A stretch of DNA of 64,000 nt, taken from contig NC_135569.1 in the NCBI RefSeq assembly GCF_964340395.1, forward strand, positions 2,530,400 through 2,594,399, given 5' to 3'. Numbering within the stretch: the first letter of the stretch is position 1; each line of letters begins with the position of its first letter. Positions 1 through 51,628 of the stretch are shown here, one piece after another. The DNA comes from Glandiceps talaboti. Taxonomy: Eukaryota > Hemichordata > Enteropneusta > Spengelidae. The notes under the pieces were generated by a model, which was not told the DNA's origin, ran no database searches, and saw only the letters and a list, made by a program, of their open reading frames with translations. Position numbers and translations under genes: made by a program.

Positions 1-2030
1 CTAACGCGCGTGCGTACTACCACGAAGAGTTAAAATGTTTCTGAAATACTACATGACTTAAACAAATTTCATGCCTAAACTGTCAGCCTACACATTTGCC
101 TGCAGCAAACTTTACCCGCGAAAATGTCAACTCACATCGATTTTAGGTTTTGATATTTTTATGAGGAAATATAGTAAAATAATTCGTAAGAAAATGAAAT
201 AAAGTGTACAAAAAAGAAACTTACTTTTCGTTAGTTACTAGCTTATATTGAAAGTGTGGTTACCGAGTCAGATGTTACGGAACGTTTACCGTAGAAGAGT
301 GTCTTCAATTGAGCACAGATCACGAGTGGTTTTCGTCACACTGTAGAGTTTCGGATCGGCGCATTCATACATCAGATAGCCTGTCATTGCATATACGGAA
401 GAAAGGCTTTGTTAGTTCCCGTCCGTGGCTTTTAATGCATCTTATAATTATTTGAAAGAAGGGCTCTGTCAGTTGCTATAAACTAGACAGTAATCGTGTT
501 AGTGTAGTTGGTCCCTTGACAGATAACGTGTTAGTTTACGTTCGTTATGTCTTTGCTTAACCGTGGGCGTTTTGTGGCCTTTCCACACCTTAGAAAAACT
601 CTTTCTTTTCCTCCTATTTCATTATAAATACTCTATATTGAGGAGTAAATAACGGCTATTAGGTTTTCTATCACTGCAATTTATGTCAAGGTCTTTCTAA
701 GAGTTTACGTTTAGAATATGTACCTGGGCTAATTTTATATCTTATTTTCATTTCAACCAATTTACTAATACGGCAATGACGAAATACGCGATAATTTTGT
801 GTGCTGTTCACATGATGACTCTGCGTTCTTTTGAAAGGGGGTGCTGGGAAAGAGTCTGATCACAAAAATACGACTGGAGAATTCGTGTAAAAAATAGACA
901 TTCTTGATGTTGTAAACCATCTTAGGATATTAGAAAACTATATTTCAAGTTGTACGACGCATTGCACGTTACTGTTCAGTGGCTCTGTTTGATGCAACCA
1001 CACATAAATCGATATGATAAGAAACTACACATGTTGCACTTTAACACCGTAAGATTCAATAAATACAGTTTCATTTGACATTCTGTCTAAATGGAATGTG
1101 CCACCATATTCGAACATCTAAGCAGACAACAAATCATTGGCGCCCATGTGCGTGTGTCTAGTTGCAGTATGTTTTTAAAAAGCGTACTTAATTCAAACTA
1201 AATGTAGCAAGCAATCGCCGTCTTGCTATCTTAAAGCGTAGCATATAATGTTTCCTATCGGTTTCTGCATGGTTTGATCAAACACAGCAAGTGCACGGTA
1301 ATCTGGAACGTGCTGTAACACGATCAGGTTTTAGTTCTGGATACACAAGCACTAGGGACATCTACTTTATTACTCAAGACTTTTGCATATCATCACAAAT
1401 ATCTTCCATGTTTGTGAATATTTAATAATTCGAAAATAAACTTTGACGATCAACGGAGAAACAAAAGGAAATTTAATTTTTAAAAAGTGGCATATGGTCG
1501 TCAACATGCTATTGTTACATCAATAATCTAGTAGAAGGTCAAACTTAACGGACAGATAAATATTTCAAAACGTTAAACATGCACTCTGGTAATTTCTGCT
1601 GTACTGATAAAATCGCTTCATAAATAAAATAATAACATGTATTAGAAACATACCCCACAATTGCTAGTCATAGGGACAAGGTTTGTTTATATTTTGACTG
1701 TTCATGCTAAATATATTTTTAATTGTCACAGCTTGCTAATACAAACAACGACATGGCAATCGATATACATGATATAAAAGAAGTTAATTAAAATAGTTCA
1801 CATTTTAATTAACCCTTTGCTGACGAGAGATAATTGAAATCAACATTGACGATTCTAGAGCAGGTGAAACTAACGTCTATTTTGAAATTCGAGGAAATTG
1901 ACGGAACTAAATGTCGTCTGGCTGAACAAAAATCTTACTAAAATTGTCACATTTGATCGTCTGGTTGGACAAAATGCTATTTTTACATTTTATCGTCTGA
2001 CTGAACAAATATCTTACTAACTACTCCAAT

Positions 2031-2168
2031 GTATACATACATACATACATACGTACGTACGTACGTATGTACGCATGTACGTATGTACGTATGCACGTAT
2101 GTATGTATGTATGTATGTATGTATGTATGTATGTATGTATGTATGTATGTATGTATGTATGTATGTAT
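2031..2168 (+). repeat. TACA/TACG/TATG tetranucleotide tract
   Basis: Runs of taca, then tacg, then tatg; the 82-residue ORF over it is an artefact. Confidence 0.95.
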
Positions 2169-4063
2169 TCACAGTAAAGCTAAATATAACTAAAGCAATC
2201 TATACAAATTTTGGCGCTAATTTCGCTAACATATACCCATCACGTAAACGTCACAGATCTGTAAATTCCCATATTGCGGAACAAGGTATAGAATTTGAAT
2301 TGATTGTTGATAATAGTGATTAATTGCGTTGATGACAAATCACTACAGTAGGGTACAATAGGGTCAGAAGAATGCTGTAAACGAAAGTAATATCACTACA
2401 TTTATTTAACTGAATTGATGTAAATAAACCTGTGTACAGACATTCAGTACGCCAAAGTACACACTTACCATTATTTCTGTAATAAAATACTGTCATTAAG
2501 TGTTATGTTTTGATTTCATTAATGAAGTCTAGAAGAATAATAAAAAAGTGAAATGGACATCCGAAAAGACACCCTTGCTATATTGTCGATTTCAATCTGC
2601 TGGCAATTGTTATTGGAAAATCACCGTTTTACGACATTATAAATGAAATAGACACATGCGCTACGTGTAGAAAATTTACTTCCAATAAACGTTCATATTT
2701 TTCACAATTTTCTCCAAAAATAAGTTCGTTTTCATTTTCAAAAAGTCTTGCTGCTGCATGAGTGTAGCGATTTTGCTTTACAACGGAGGCAGTCTATATT
2801 TTTCACATTTAAAAAAATAAAATAGAGACATGTGCTACTACGTGTACAATTTTCGAGAAAAAAAAAATTGCAAGATAGACACACTTGTTACTACCCGTTG
2901 TAGATTGCTTAGAATAACACCCATTCATATGTACATTTTTGCATACTTTTTATGATTTTACTTTAAATGGACACGGTCCATATTTTTTCACATCTCTTTC
3001 AACAATGAGACCATTCCGTAAAACATTTGTAAATATTTACTGCCAGTTGAAATCAACCCTTTTTTGGGAAAATATTGAATGTTTGATAACTTGCCAGTTA
3101 CAAATGGGAGCTCCAGATCTTCACACGCTTTAGCTTTGTGTAGTAGTATTCTATTCGCCGCTACTGATGTTTTCACTTTTAGCTAGCAGGTACAGGCCTA
3201 AAGTAGGACAAACTTAAATTGCTTGACGTACATATAGCAAGATCACAGAGAGACTGAAAAAATAAATTCAGTGAAACAAACAACATTTTAAGTTAATATC
3301 AACGATATAAATTCAAACAATCCTATGAACGTTAAGTAACCATGCATTGTACCGACACTTGCATCAGAAACAACTAGTTGTCAAGGTGAAAAAAAATTGA
3401 GCATTTTCGTAAAAACAAAACAAACATGTTTGCATGGAGCATACCGTTTTGGTTCAGTTAACTTGACGTACACATTTACTTATCCGTGTTGTCACAAATT
3501 TGATTAAAGTCAGCAGTTTGAAGGACTGTCTTCAACATTGACACGTCAATGATCTTGATGTTCGGAGACCTGGAGAAACAAACAACGATAACTCAAAGTG
3601 ATACACAGTCTTTTGGAATGTAGTCAAAGTACAGGCGTCTATTGCACAGCGGCACAAAGTACAAGTCTGAAAAAAAATCAATACATGATATATTTAATGT
3701 CACAGGCTGAAGTAATATTATCTACCTCTTTTCTCAAGCAAAGTGCATTGAACAGAAATGCAGCCAGTCTTTGCGACATATCGTTATCTACATGAAGCAT
3801 TATCTCTTATATACTTTACATAGATAGGAGGAGAGTAAAATAGTGTGGAATGTACCTTTTTATGATATTGATCAAAATATTTACATTTCAAAGGGAAATG
3901 AAAGTCGTCCTCCATCTCATCAAGGTCACAGGGCACAAATACATTGATTCAATATTGCTTTTTCTACAAGATTCATCTATGAAGGAATGACCTAAGTATG
4001 TTAAAACGTGTAACCACCATTTAACTACAACAACTTTATCAACAAAGACAAGAAACAACAAAA

Positions 4064-4114
4064 ACCAACAACAACAACAACAACAACAACAACAACGACG
4101 ACGACGACGACGAA
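4064..4114 (+). repeat. CAA then CGA triplet tract
   Basis: About twelve caa-type triplets followed by six cga triplets. Confidence 0.9.
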
Positions 4115-4200
4115 AAATAGTGATTATTTTATTGTATTTAGATTTGATGTAAACTGTACAAGATTCATCAAGACTTGATACCGCCATTTGAGATAACTGC

Positions 4201-4310
<110 letters not shown>

Positions 4311-5903
4311 CAAAACATTTTGACAAATAAATTGACATTAGGTACTTCTTAAAATCTTGTGCATTCCACACTTAGTATAAACCACAAATTTCCAATAAAT
4401 TTGCAAATTTCGCTAACCGACGGAATTCGAGTCATTCTGATAAAGCATATTACAGCATTTTTTGTTCATCTGTAACTTGGCATATTTACAAGCTTGCCAT
4501 AGAATTTCTTATATTTTGCAGTTTCAAGTCGATAGGGTACCTTTGGGATTCAATACTTTGTATATTAAATTTGATTTCCTATCAATGCAGCAATCGCACT
4601 ATGATAGGAGAATGCGTTTCTGTTGATATAGCTAGCCAAGTATTCACACTTCAGTAGAGCAAACGTCATTGATAATAACCTAACAAGTATTACATACTTC
4701 CGTCGATAAGGGAGAAAAACTCAGAAAATGTGTTAGATATCTGACAACCGATGGGTTATTAACAAGGAAAATTTCCATTGTTATTTAAAAGGTTATTTTT
4801 GGCTTAAACGTATATAGACTGATTTATTTTTCATTTTGCTTGTCCTGTGATGTTGAGCATTTTTCATTTCCATACCAATGACATTTACTTCGCGTATATG
4901 TATTAAATTTCATTCATACTACATATGAAAAAGTGCCTTGTATTTGATAACTACACAACTTAATTTTTAAGCCTTGTTATTACTATTTTACGTCGTCTTA
5001 TTGACCTAAATATGCTGCCCATACATAATCTAGAAGTATAGTAAATTTCTTTCAGTAATTAAAATGGATGACAGGTAACAATATAACTATAAGACAGTAT
5101 TATTTATGAAAAACGAACCGAACTCTTCCGTTTCATGTTTTCCAGCCAAAGGTAATATTCGAACAAAAATTCTTTGCGTTTCTTGAATTTCTAAGTTTAA
5201 TGCTAAACTCATCTAATGGCTATAGTCTTTGTGATGTCAAAAATTTTGATGTGAAAGTGATTCCAAATCAATAAATTGATATAACATTTTGATATAAAGG
5301 TGACACTTGTTAAATCTACAACAAATCTTGCTTTTCTGTAACTTTTTGGCATTTCTATTTCGACCCAAATCATATCATCAAACCTTATTAATGAATTGAT
5401 GAAGCAATTTGACATAAAAGTGGCGAAATCTGCAGATTGCAAAGAAGGTATTGTTCACATTCTTTATCACATTTTCTGGGACAAACAGTATAATCACTAA
5501 TACGCAGGCTCGGAAACGGGACATTTCCACATCATTTCCACAAGGCAGACAAGCAACTTGACTTACTTATCTATACAATGAGCTGCTGTCAGACATTAAT
5601 TGACAAGTTTTGACGATTTCATTGATCAGATTAGTAGAAGGTAACGACTTTTTATTTTTTGTTAAAACTGTGATAAATGTTAAAATGAAACAGTTACACC
5701 CGACCTTGGTTATTGTATAAGGCTATCACGTAGAAGGAAATAGGGATAGATAGGGACTTCACTGATATCGAAAGTGGTTGAGAAAAAAATGATGGAATCA
5801 CCAGAATATTGAACGAGAAGACTCGGTGTTTAATCGGTAACAAAGGCCATTTGCACATCCTTACGTTACAACTCTGAAACTGCACCTGATTCAAACGGCT
5901 TAT

Positions 5904-5972
5904 GTTGTCTAATTACGTGTGAGGCTGTTCTCACCTCAGGTTCCTGTATTGTCAGTGACAGTGCAGTGACTG
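5904..5972 (+). pseudogene. Decayed copy of ATP13A exon 10 (3' part) with its donor side
   Basis: This stretch matches the last part of exon 10 (about 30113-30181) at most positions. It reads [11 protein letters not shown] then SDSAVTG, against [11 protein letters not shown] then NESMLTG in the live exon. Similarity continues past the donor (gtgggt here, gtgagt there) into the intron, where both have acatattaa. It lies about 430 bases upstream of exon 1 and no flanking ATPase exons are recognisable beside it. It reads as a relic of a partial duplication, or of an older upstream paralogue. Confidence 0.75.
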
Positions 5973-6407
5973 GTGGGTAGAACATGTACGACATATTAAC
6001 GTTGTATGTGCCTTGCAAATACAAGTTTTAAACTTCGGCTGTAATTTGATTCAAGGCAACTCTAACTCATTCTCAGTTAAATACAAAGAGAAAATTAGGG
6101 ACGACCGTACAAAGTTTTGAATTAAGCCATTTTAGAATTATGGTTACCAAGAACTGCTTTAATTTTAAACGATTGTCAATTCCCTTGAAAATAAGACAGT
6201 GAATCCTAAATTCATACATCAAAAGGAACAGGGACAAGCTTTATGGTAAATTTTGGAGAGATTTAAGAACTACCATTTCAAGAAAACTGGTCCCAGAGGC
6301 GCGATAGAGCGTCAACTTAAGCTTATGTGTTGTTGCTAATATTTTAAATTGTACAAATTTCTTTTTTGTTGACAGATTGCTGTTTAGTTGACGGAGCAGA
6401 TATCAAA

Positions 6408-45709
<39,302 letters not shown>

Positions 45710-45803
45710 AGTTCCAACTCCATTGACAATTGAAGGCTTGAAGGCCATTTAGATATAACCATATTCAACAAGGCGTGACATGGATTCGCAATAAGAATAA
45801 CTA

Positions 45804-45809
45804 AATAAA
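45804..45809 (+). promoter_or_regulatory. Candidate polyadenylation signal of the ATPase gene
   Basis: First AATAAA after the ATPase stop codon, about 95 nt downstream. The hexamer is common in AT-rich DNA, and a later one near 48394 could serve a longer 3' UTR. Confidence 0.4.
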
Positions 45810-46679
45810 TGAAATTTAGATATCCTAAAAACGCCAGATACGGTATAACTAAGGGTTTACAATATACGTGGTGAAAAGTACACCTGTTTTATGTTTGTAC
45901 CACGGTGGGGATACCAGTGACATTTTGCTCACCAGCAAAGATCAATTGATATACAAACTCCAAGAATTTGGATTAAGAATCTCCTTATGTTTTGCAATTG
46001 TTATCATAGCGTTCGATTTCAAAAAAAACATTAAAAAAAAGCAATGTGTATTTTCCTTTGCTTTGTTGCTTATCATATTAAAGCTCGAAAACGATGCTTA
46101 TTCACCATTGAAATGTAGGTTTTATGATTGTAAAGATCAATGTAATGCGAAATGTGCTAATGGGGAATGAAAATTAGCCAATGTTTGACGAGACAAACGG
46201 TACCTGTCGATTTAATATCAAAATCGTAAAAATGTTTTAATATAAATCAAAATAGATTACAATAATTTGATTCAAGGTCATCTACGTATCTGTTTTATTT
46301 TGCCCAATGCAATGTACGGTAGCGGATATACCAGGAACAAATACTCAGAAATAATATTCTTTAATGGGAAAAAATCGTGAGGTCAGACTTTTATACTGAT
46401 GTCTAAATGAACCATACTGCACGAAATTTTCAATTTTTCAAAGCCCAAATGTGCTATGTTTTAAGTAGATAGTTTATAATGTTAACTTTTTAGGCATTGG
46501 CCAATGAATATGTATGTAATGACTTGTTTACAGACAGCATTTTCAGAAATGTCAATCTTTTCAGTTTGAACCGTTGATGATAGCAATACTCGGATACTTA
46601 CAGATCATGTATAGTGTGGTAGTGAAATGTATTGTCGTATAATTGTTGACATATATGATAACCAGCAGTGCAAAATAAT

Positions 46680-47060
46680 GTCACACACCATGTTGAGTTG
46701 TACTGAATGACGTCATACATCAATAGTGCTAAATGACGTCATATATCATGGTAAGTAGTGCTAAATGACCATACATCATAACGAGTAGTAGTAGAATGAC
46801 GTCATACATCATAACGAGTAGTAGTAAAAGACGTCATATATCATAAGTAATGCTTAATTACGTCATACGTAATAATAACTAGTGCTAAATGACGTCATAC
46901 ATCATGAGTTGTGGTAAATGACGTCCTGTCACGAGTCGAGTAAAATGACGTCACATATAGCTAATAACGAAGTGTTCAATGACGTCATACATCTTGACAT
47001 AATTTATGTAATTGTAAGGAGTACTGCAAAATGACGTCATCCATCGTGATGAGTAATACT
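46680..47060 (+). repeat. Array of about ten TGACGTCA-type sites
   Basis: Irregular units of 28-45 bp, each with aatgacgtcatacatca or a variant, joined by agtagtgctaa-like spacers. It lies about 1 kb past the ATPase stop codon. Confidence 0.8.
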
Positions 47061-48516
47061 AAATAAATGGCCACTGTAATGTTATTGTGACATTCGTATT
47101 CAAAGACATTTTCCTAATTAAACAAGTATATATGTTAAGCACACGAAGTAAAAAAGGGGTAATTAATGAAATATTTAGGATCAGTAAAGAATTATGATTA
47201 AGTTGCTATCAAAACAATTATTATATATTAAATGTAGTGCTTTTTCGAAATTCGTATTTGTTATTATCCAACCTATATTTGTTTATAGAAGGTTTAAGAT
47301 TTTTGAATTCAGTAAAATAAAATAGAATGTTTGCTTCTCCCGATATAATTATATATTCCAAAGAATGCACACACTGCAATGTGCGAGCTGACTTTATTAA
47401 GTGGCATCTAGTCTTCAATAGCTTAAGCATAATGTGAACAGCTTTGCACATTTTGTTTGTAATTTCATAGGATGAAGAATGTTAGTGAACAACGTTTGCA
47501 TTGTTAGTCTATACAAAGGTAAACGTCATTGATGACGTAGTAGACAATAATTGTGACGTCAACATTCATCGTGATTGTAATACATATAATTGTTATATAT
47601 ATATCTGTAATATCAAAATTGTATACGTTACTATTGAATATACATATACTAAAGGATGATTTTTTGTACAGAATCAAATTGACGTGAACACAAGCAATAC
47701 CTTCCATTCGTCTTCAAGAGGATTAAAATAGCGTCCCTGGTTTTCTTACAAATTTCATGTTTTGAAAAATGTTACCGGGATGTAAAATTGTAGAAATTGT
47801 TTCATTGCGAGTATGCATTGTGATAAGTATAAACAATGTATTGTCACGTGACGTGAGTTGACTGTGGGGATGTGTGGGTGGTAGTGTATAATAACGATGT
47901 CTGTGTGTTCATTTGAATGTGTAGAAGGGTTCGTTTTCTTGCTAAACATGGTGTGTGTTGAGGAACAGTATTATGAACTAACTAAAACGAAGTGGAAATG
48001 CTACTTCTCCTCTACCACTGTTGTTATTAGAGCTTCAGTGCCGGATTGTAAAAGCAAACGATCCAAAATCAAGACGCACATTAATTAGAAGCCATGTTTA
48101 AATGCAACGTGTGTAGCTGTGTACACGTTGTGTTGCAAGAAGGAGATAAGGGTAAATAAATGCTATAAACGAAGGGCTGTAAATATCTGTATTGCCTTGT
48201 CATTGTATCAACATTATTCCTCTGGTTGTCATCACGTGGTAGACTGTAGTCGCAGGGGCAAGTCACAGGAATATTTTAACACCATTCAATAGATATGACT
48301 TTTTATGGAATGTGTATTTCCACTGTCATATTGGTTATACATGATTGTAAATGTATTGTAGATAAGTAGTGTATGTAATGGCTGATAGAAGTGAATAAAC
48401 TTGGAAGTGATAATGTCAGTTGTGTCTTTTGCCATTCTTTCGTGTTTTAATGTATGACTAAGAGATAACAAATTTTTTTAAACAAGTTTTTTGGACCTAC
48501 TGCTCGAAAAGACAAT

Positions 48517-48524
48517 CAAGCAAG

Positions 48525-48611
<87 letters not shown>

Positions 48612-48722
48612 CCAACCAACCAACCAACCAACCAACCAACCAACCACCAAACAACCAACCAGTCAGTCAGTCAGTCAGTCAGTCAGTCAGTCAGTCAGTC
48701 AGTAAGTAAGTCAATGAATCAA
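48517..48722 (+). repeat. AATC, AACC and AGTC tract
   Basis: Three related tetranucleotides in successive blocks. Confidence 0.95.
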
Positions 48723-49547
48723 TCAATACTCGGGTCTGTAAGGTACGCTGTGAAGGGGCGCCCTCACACATTAGTCACTACTCGTGACAAATAAATTAAA
48801 AATTGGTATTCATGTCTCGATTAAACAGAAAATTACTGGTATCAGTTAGAATGGAGCGATTGGTAGCACAATGGGATGATCAGGTCCGAGAAATCTGCCA
48901 TGGCTTCGTCTCCGTCGCGTCGTTGATATATCGGGGTTCTAAATATCTATGATATTTGAATGGGTTATGAAAGGGGTTTCACTCAAAAAACATGCGCAGA
49001 CAATATTCGCAGTCTCACACTCTATCGATCAGACAACCTGAGCTACGTTATTAGCCGCTTATAGCTTGCTAAACAACAATGAATTTTGATATCCGAACAC
49101 GATACACTTCTCGATAGGTCATGACCCTGTACCACAGCGTATCCTACGTTTAATATATTTTTATATGAACCCTGTCACCCGTCACCAAGGTAACAACGTC
49201 ATAGTTTACTGGCGACATAGTCATCATAAAATTAAATGGGGTAAACTGAAGGGCTCACATCAACATCAGGGCAGCACCGCCATACCAAACCATATGGCGA
49301 CTGCATCCACACACACACCCCACCCCCACCCACCCCCTGGGTGGGCTACACAATATCTCTAAAAACTACGTCATCATAGATAGGTCATTATTATTAATTA
49401 TTTTGCTTTTCCGAATTAAATCAGAAAATTGACTTGTTAGCCACACCTGATTTTTAAATGTGTGTAAACTGAAGTACCAATTCAATAGAACAAATTAGAC
49501 GTGTACGTTGACATATATCATAACTTGATGTCGTTATATCATAACGA

Positions 49548-49650
49548 GTAGTGCAAAATCATGTCACACACCATGTTGAGGTGTACTAAATGACGTCACA
49601 CATCATTAGTGCTAAATGACGCCATACATCATAACGAGTAGTACTTTTAA
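49548..49650 (+). repeat. Second, shorter TGACGTCA array
   Basis: Shares gcaaaat, atgtcacacaccatgttgag and tagtgctaaatgacg with the start of the array at 46665-46750 in the same order, so the two arrays are duplicates of one sequence about 2.9 kb apart. Confidence 0.75.
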
Positions 49651-49689
49651 AGCTTAGTAGTAAATGACGCAGATCCGGTCTTGTTGCAA

Positions 49690-50340
49690 AACTGCATTCG
49701 TTGTTATCGTCAGATACATAAGTTATTCTACATATTTGATTTATAATCTACCTTATGACCTCTGCATGACCTTCTAATCACCAGTCCAGGGTGGGGCCTA
49801 TATAAATTTTGTGAAGTTTAATTGCCGTCATATAGTTCTACAGAGCAGTACAGTCTGATAGAGCAGGCCGGTGAGGGCGGAAATATGGGGCGACACCCTC
49901 GTACGCGTCCCCGATAACATAGACATCCACAAGTTTGTTGGAAGATGGCCAGTCCGTCACTTTTGACTTATACAATATTCTTTTTGTACCTAGACTATTT
50001 GCATTTTATTGAAATTTACGGTCTCTCTTTTTGCGGCGCGGCCAAGTGCCCCAGTGTTATTAAAACGGAGTGTAGTATAAGTGGGTTGTGAACTTGTGAC
50101 ACCCTCAGGTCATACGTAGAAAAGGCAATATAAACAATGGAACCGCTCTAAAGCAGTGGCTATGTGACGATTCCAGTACAGTCTTGTAGTTTATGACCCC
50201 AGCCCCAGATCAAGTAGTTGAAGACCAGGAACCCAAATAAACGTGTCATACCGAGTTACACAAGGGATACATCGCTGTCACACATATAAAAGGTGAGTGT
50301 CAGCAACCAATTATCTCTTTACTGGCGTAGTCGGCAGGGA
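49690..50340 (+). mobile_element. Possible decayed LTR with primer-binding-site-like sequence
   Basis: A TATA box (tatataaa, 49799-49806) is followed about 440 bp later by AATAAA (50236-50241). Then tggcgtagtcggcaggga begins at 50323, which resembles a tRNA primer binding site just after an LTR end. No second LTR and no gag or pol frame is visible within the window, so this would be a fragment. The left boundary is not determined. Confidence 0.3.
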
Positions 50341-50789
50341 AGGAAATGGTAATGTTTACCGGAAAACACGAGTAGAAATAATTATGGTTAGCTTTGGTGA
50401 CACCCTAGCAGATTGGGTATGCTTCTGAGAGTCACCGACGCCGGAAAATGAATCTGGACACCGGAATCTCGGCATTGGATCCATAGCAGCTCAAAAGGAA
50501 CCGCACGGATGATTACACACCTGGACGGTGATGTATGAGGGGGGAGGAGTGTCCAGTGTAAATGGCCTGAGTGCCCTGTGCATAGGGCTAATCATGTGTT
50601 GACGTGTGTTACTGGATGCTCCGTGTTATTGCGATGCCTCTAGATCTGTAGTCAATGAGGGCCCACAATACAAGGATATTCTAGTACAATTATGCGGTAG
50701 ATATTGGTACATACAAAACAGCTGATAGCAATACTCCCGACGACTGGTGAGAGAGTCTAACCATCCTTCTTACATAGAGTTATCGATAA

Positions 50790-51020
50790 ATTTTAACAAT
50801 AATGTCGGTTCTTATATAGCGCTTTCCCACCCAGTCTGGGTGCTCAAAGCACTTTACAATTATTACCCCTGGCTCGGATCTAAAGCGGCACAGCGACCCT
50901 TTATACTTCCTCAACTCCCTGGGGAGCATATAATCCAACCATGTCGACTATGACTATGAGTGGGTTCGAACCAAGACTGCAGTGAGGACAGGCACACAAG
51001 ATACCCACTCAGCCACCTAC
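50790..51020 (-). mobile_element. tRNA-derived SINE
   Basis: On the minus strand, tggctgagtggg (51004-51015) fits the pol III A box and ggttcgaaccc (about 50962-50972) fits the B box, spaced as in a tRNA head of Ser/Leu type. Downstream, a body leads to a tail with ctttgagcacccagactggg and aaagcgctatataag (about 50815-50860). Tails of this kind are shared by SINEs of many marine animals. The exact family is not identified. Confidence 0.65.
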
Positions 51021-51187
51021 GCAATGACATCAATGAGAGAGTTGATAATTTCAAGTATAACCCTTTTGATTTCTGGGAGGGCTGGAGGATTTTGACCCAA
51101 CAAGTCGAACAACTTTCTTTTCTGGCCACTACAACGTTAGCAGTTTGATAAGGTTCAGTAGTGCTATAGGCATGGAAAAGTGTATGT

Positions 51188-51199
51188 CTGTCTGTTTGG

Positions 51200-51234
<35 letters not shown>

Positions 51235-51316
51235 TGTGTGTGCGTGCGTGTGTGTGTGTGTGTGTGTGTCTGTCTGTCTGTCTGTCTGTCTATGTGTGTG
51301 TGTGGGTGTGTGTGAA
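51188..51316 (+). repeat. GT tract with CTGT insert
   Basis: gtgt repeats broken by a short tctg block. Confidence 0.93.
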
Positions 51317-51628
51317 CAACTATTTTTCCAAGAGCAACTATAAAAGGTTTGTAAAGTTGGTGTCATAGGTCTCACACACAGTGACCTACCGTGCCATTGA
51401 GTTGTGTCACTTCAACCCTATATATAATGTATTATAAAGGTGACAGGTTTGAATAGACAGGGGTACTGAGGTCAGGACCCCATTGTGTTTTCATTCATGC
51501 AATGTGCAGTAGGGGGTGTTAACATACCATTGTATTTTCTGTTTCATGTACCTATACCTCAACTCCACAATCCTGCAATGTATGTTTTATGAAATTCTTT
51601 TTGTATGTTTTTTATTATCTATAAAGTC

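Larger units (their letters stand above)
45710..51628. other. Spacer between the ATPase and methyltransferase genes
   Basis: No coding exon recognised. It contains arrays of TGACGTCA-type sequence (46680-47060 and 49548-49650), an AATC/AACC/AGTC tract (48517-48710), a possible decayed LTR (about 49690-50322), a tRNA-derived SINE on the minus strand (50790-51020) and GT-rich sequence (51188-51310). Confidence 0.6.

Noticed and set aside
5209-5442. Minus-strand ORF of 77 residues
   Set aside because: Overlies a weak internal duplication, AT-rich, no motif and no splice signals of note.
47718-47735. 17-bp identity between 47718 and 58624 (aggattaaaatagcgtc)
   Set aside because: No similarity extends beyond it on either side, so chance is the simplest reading.
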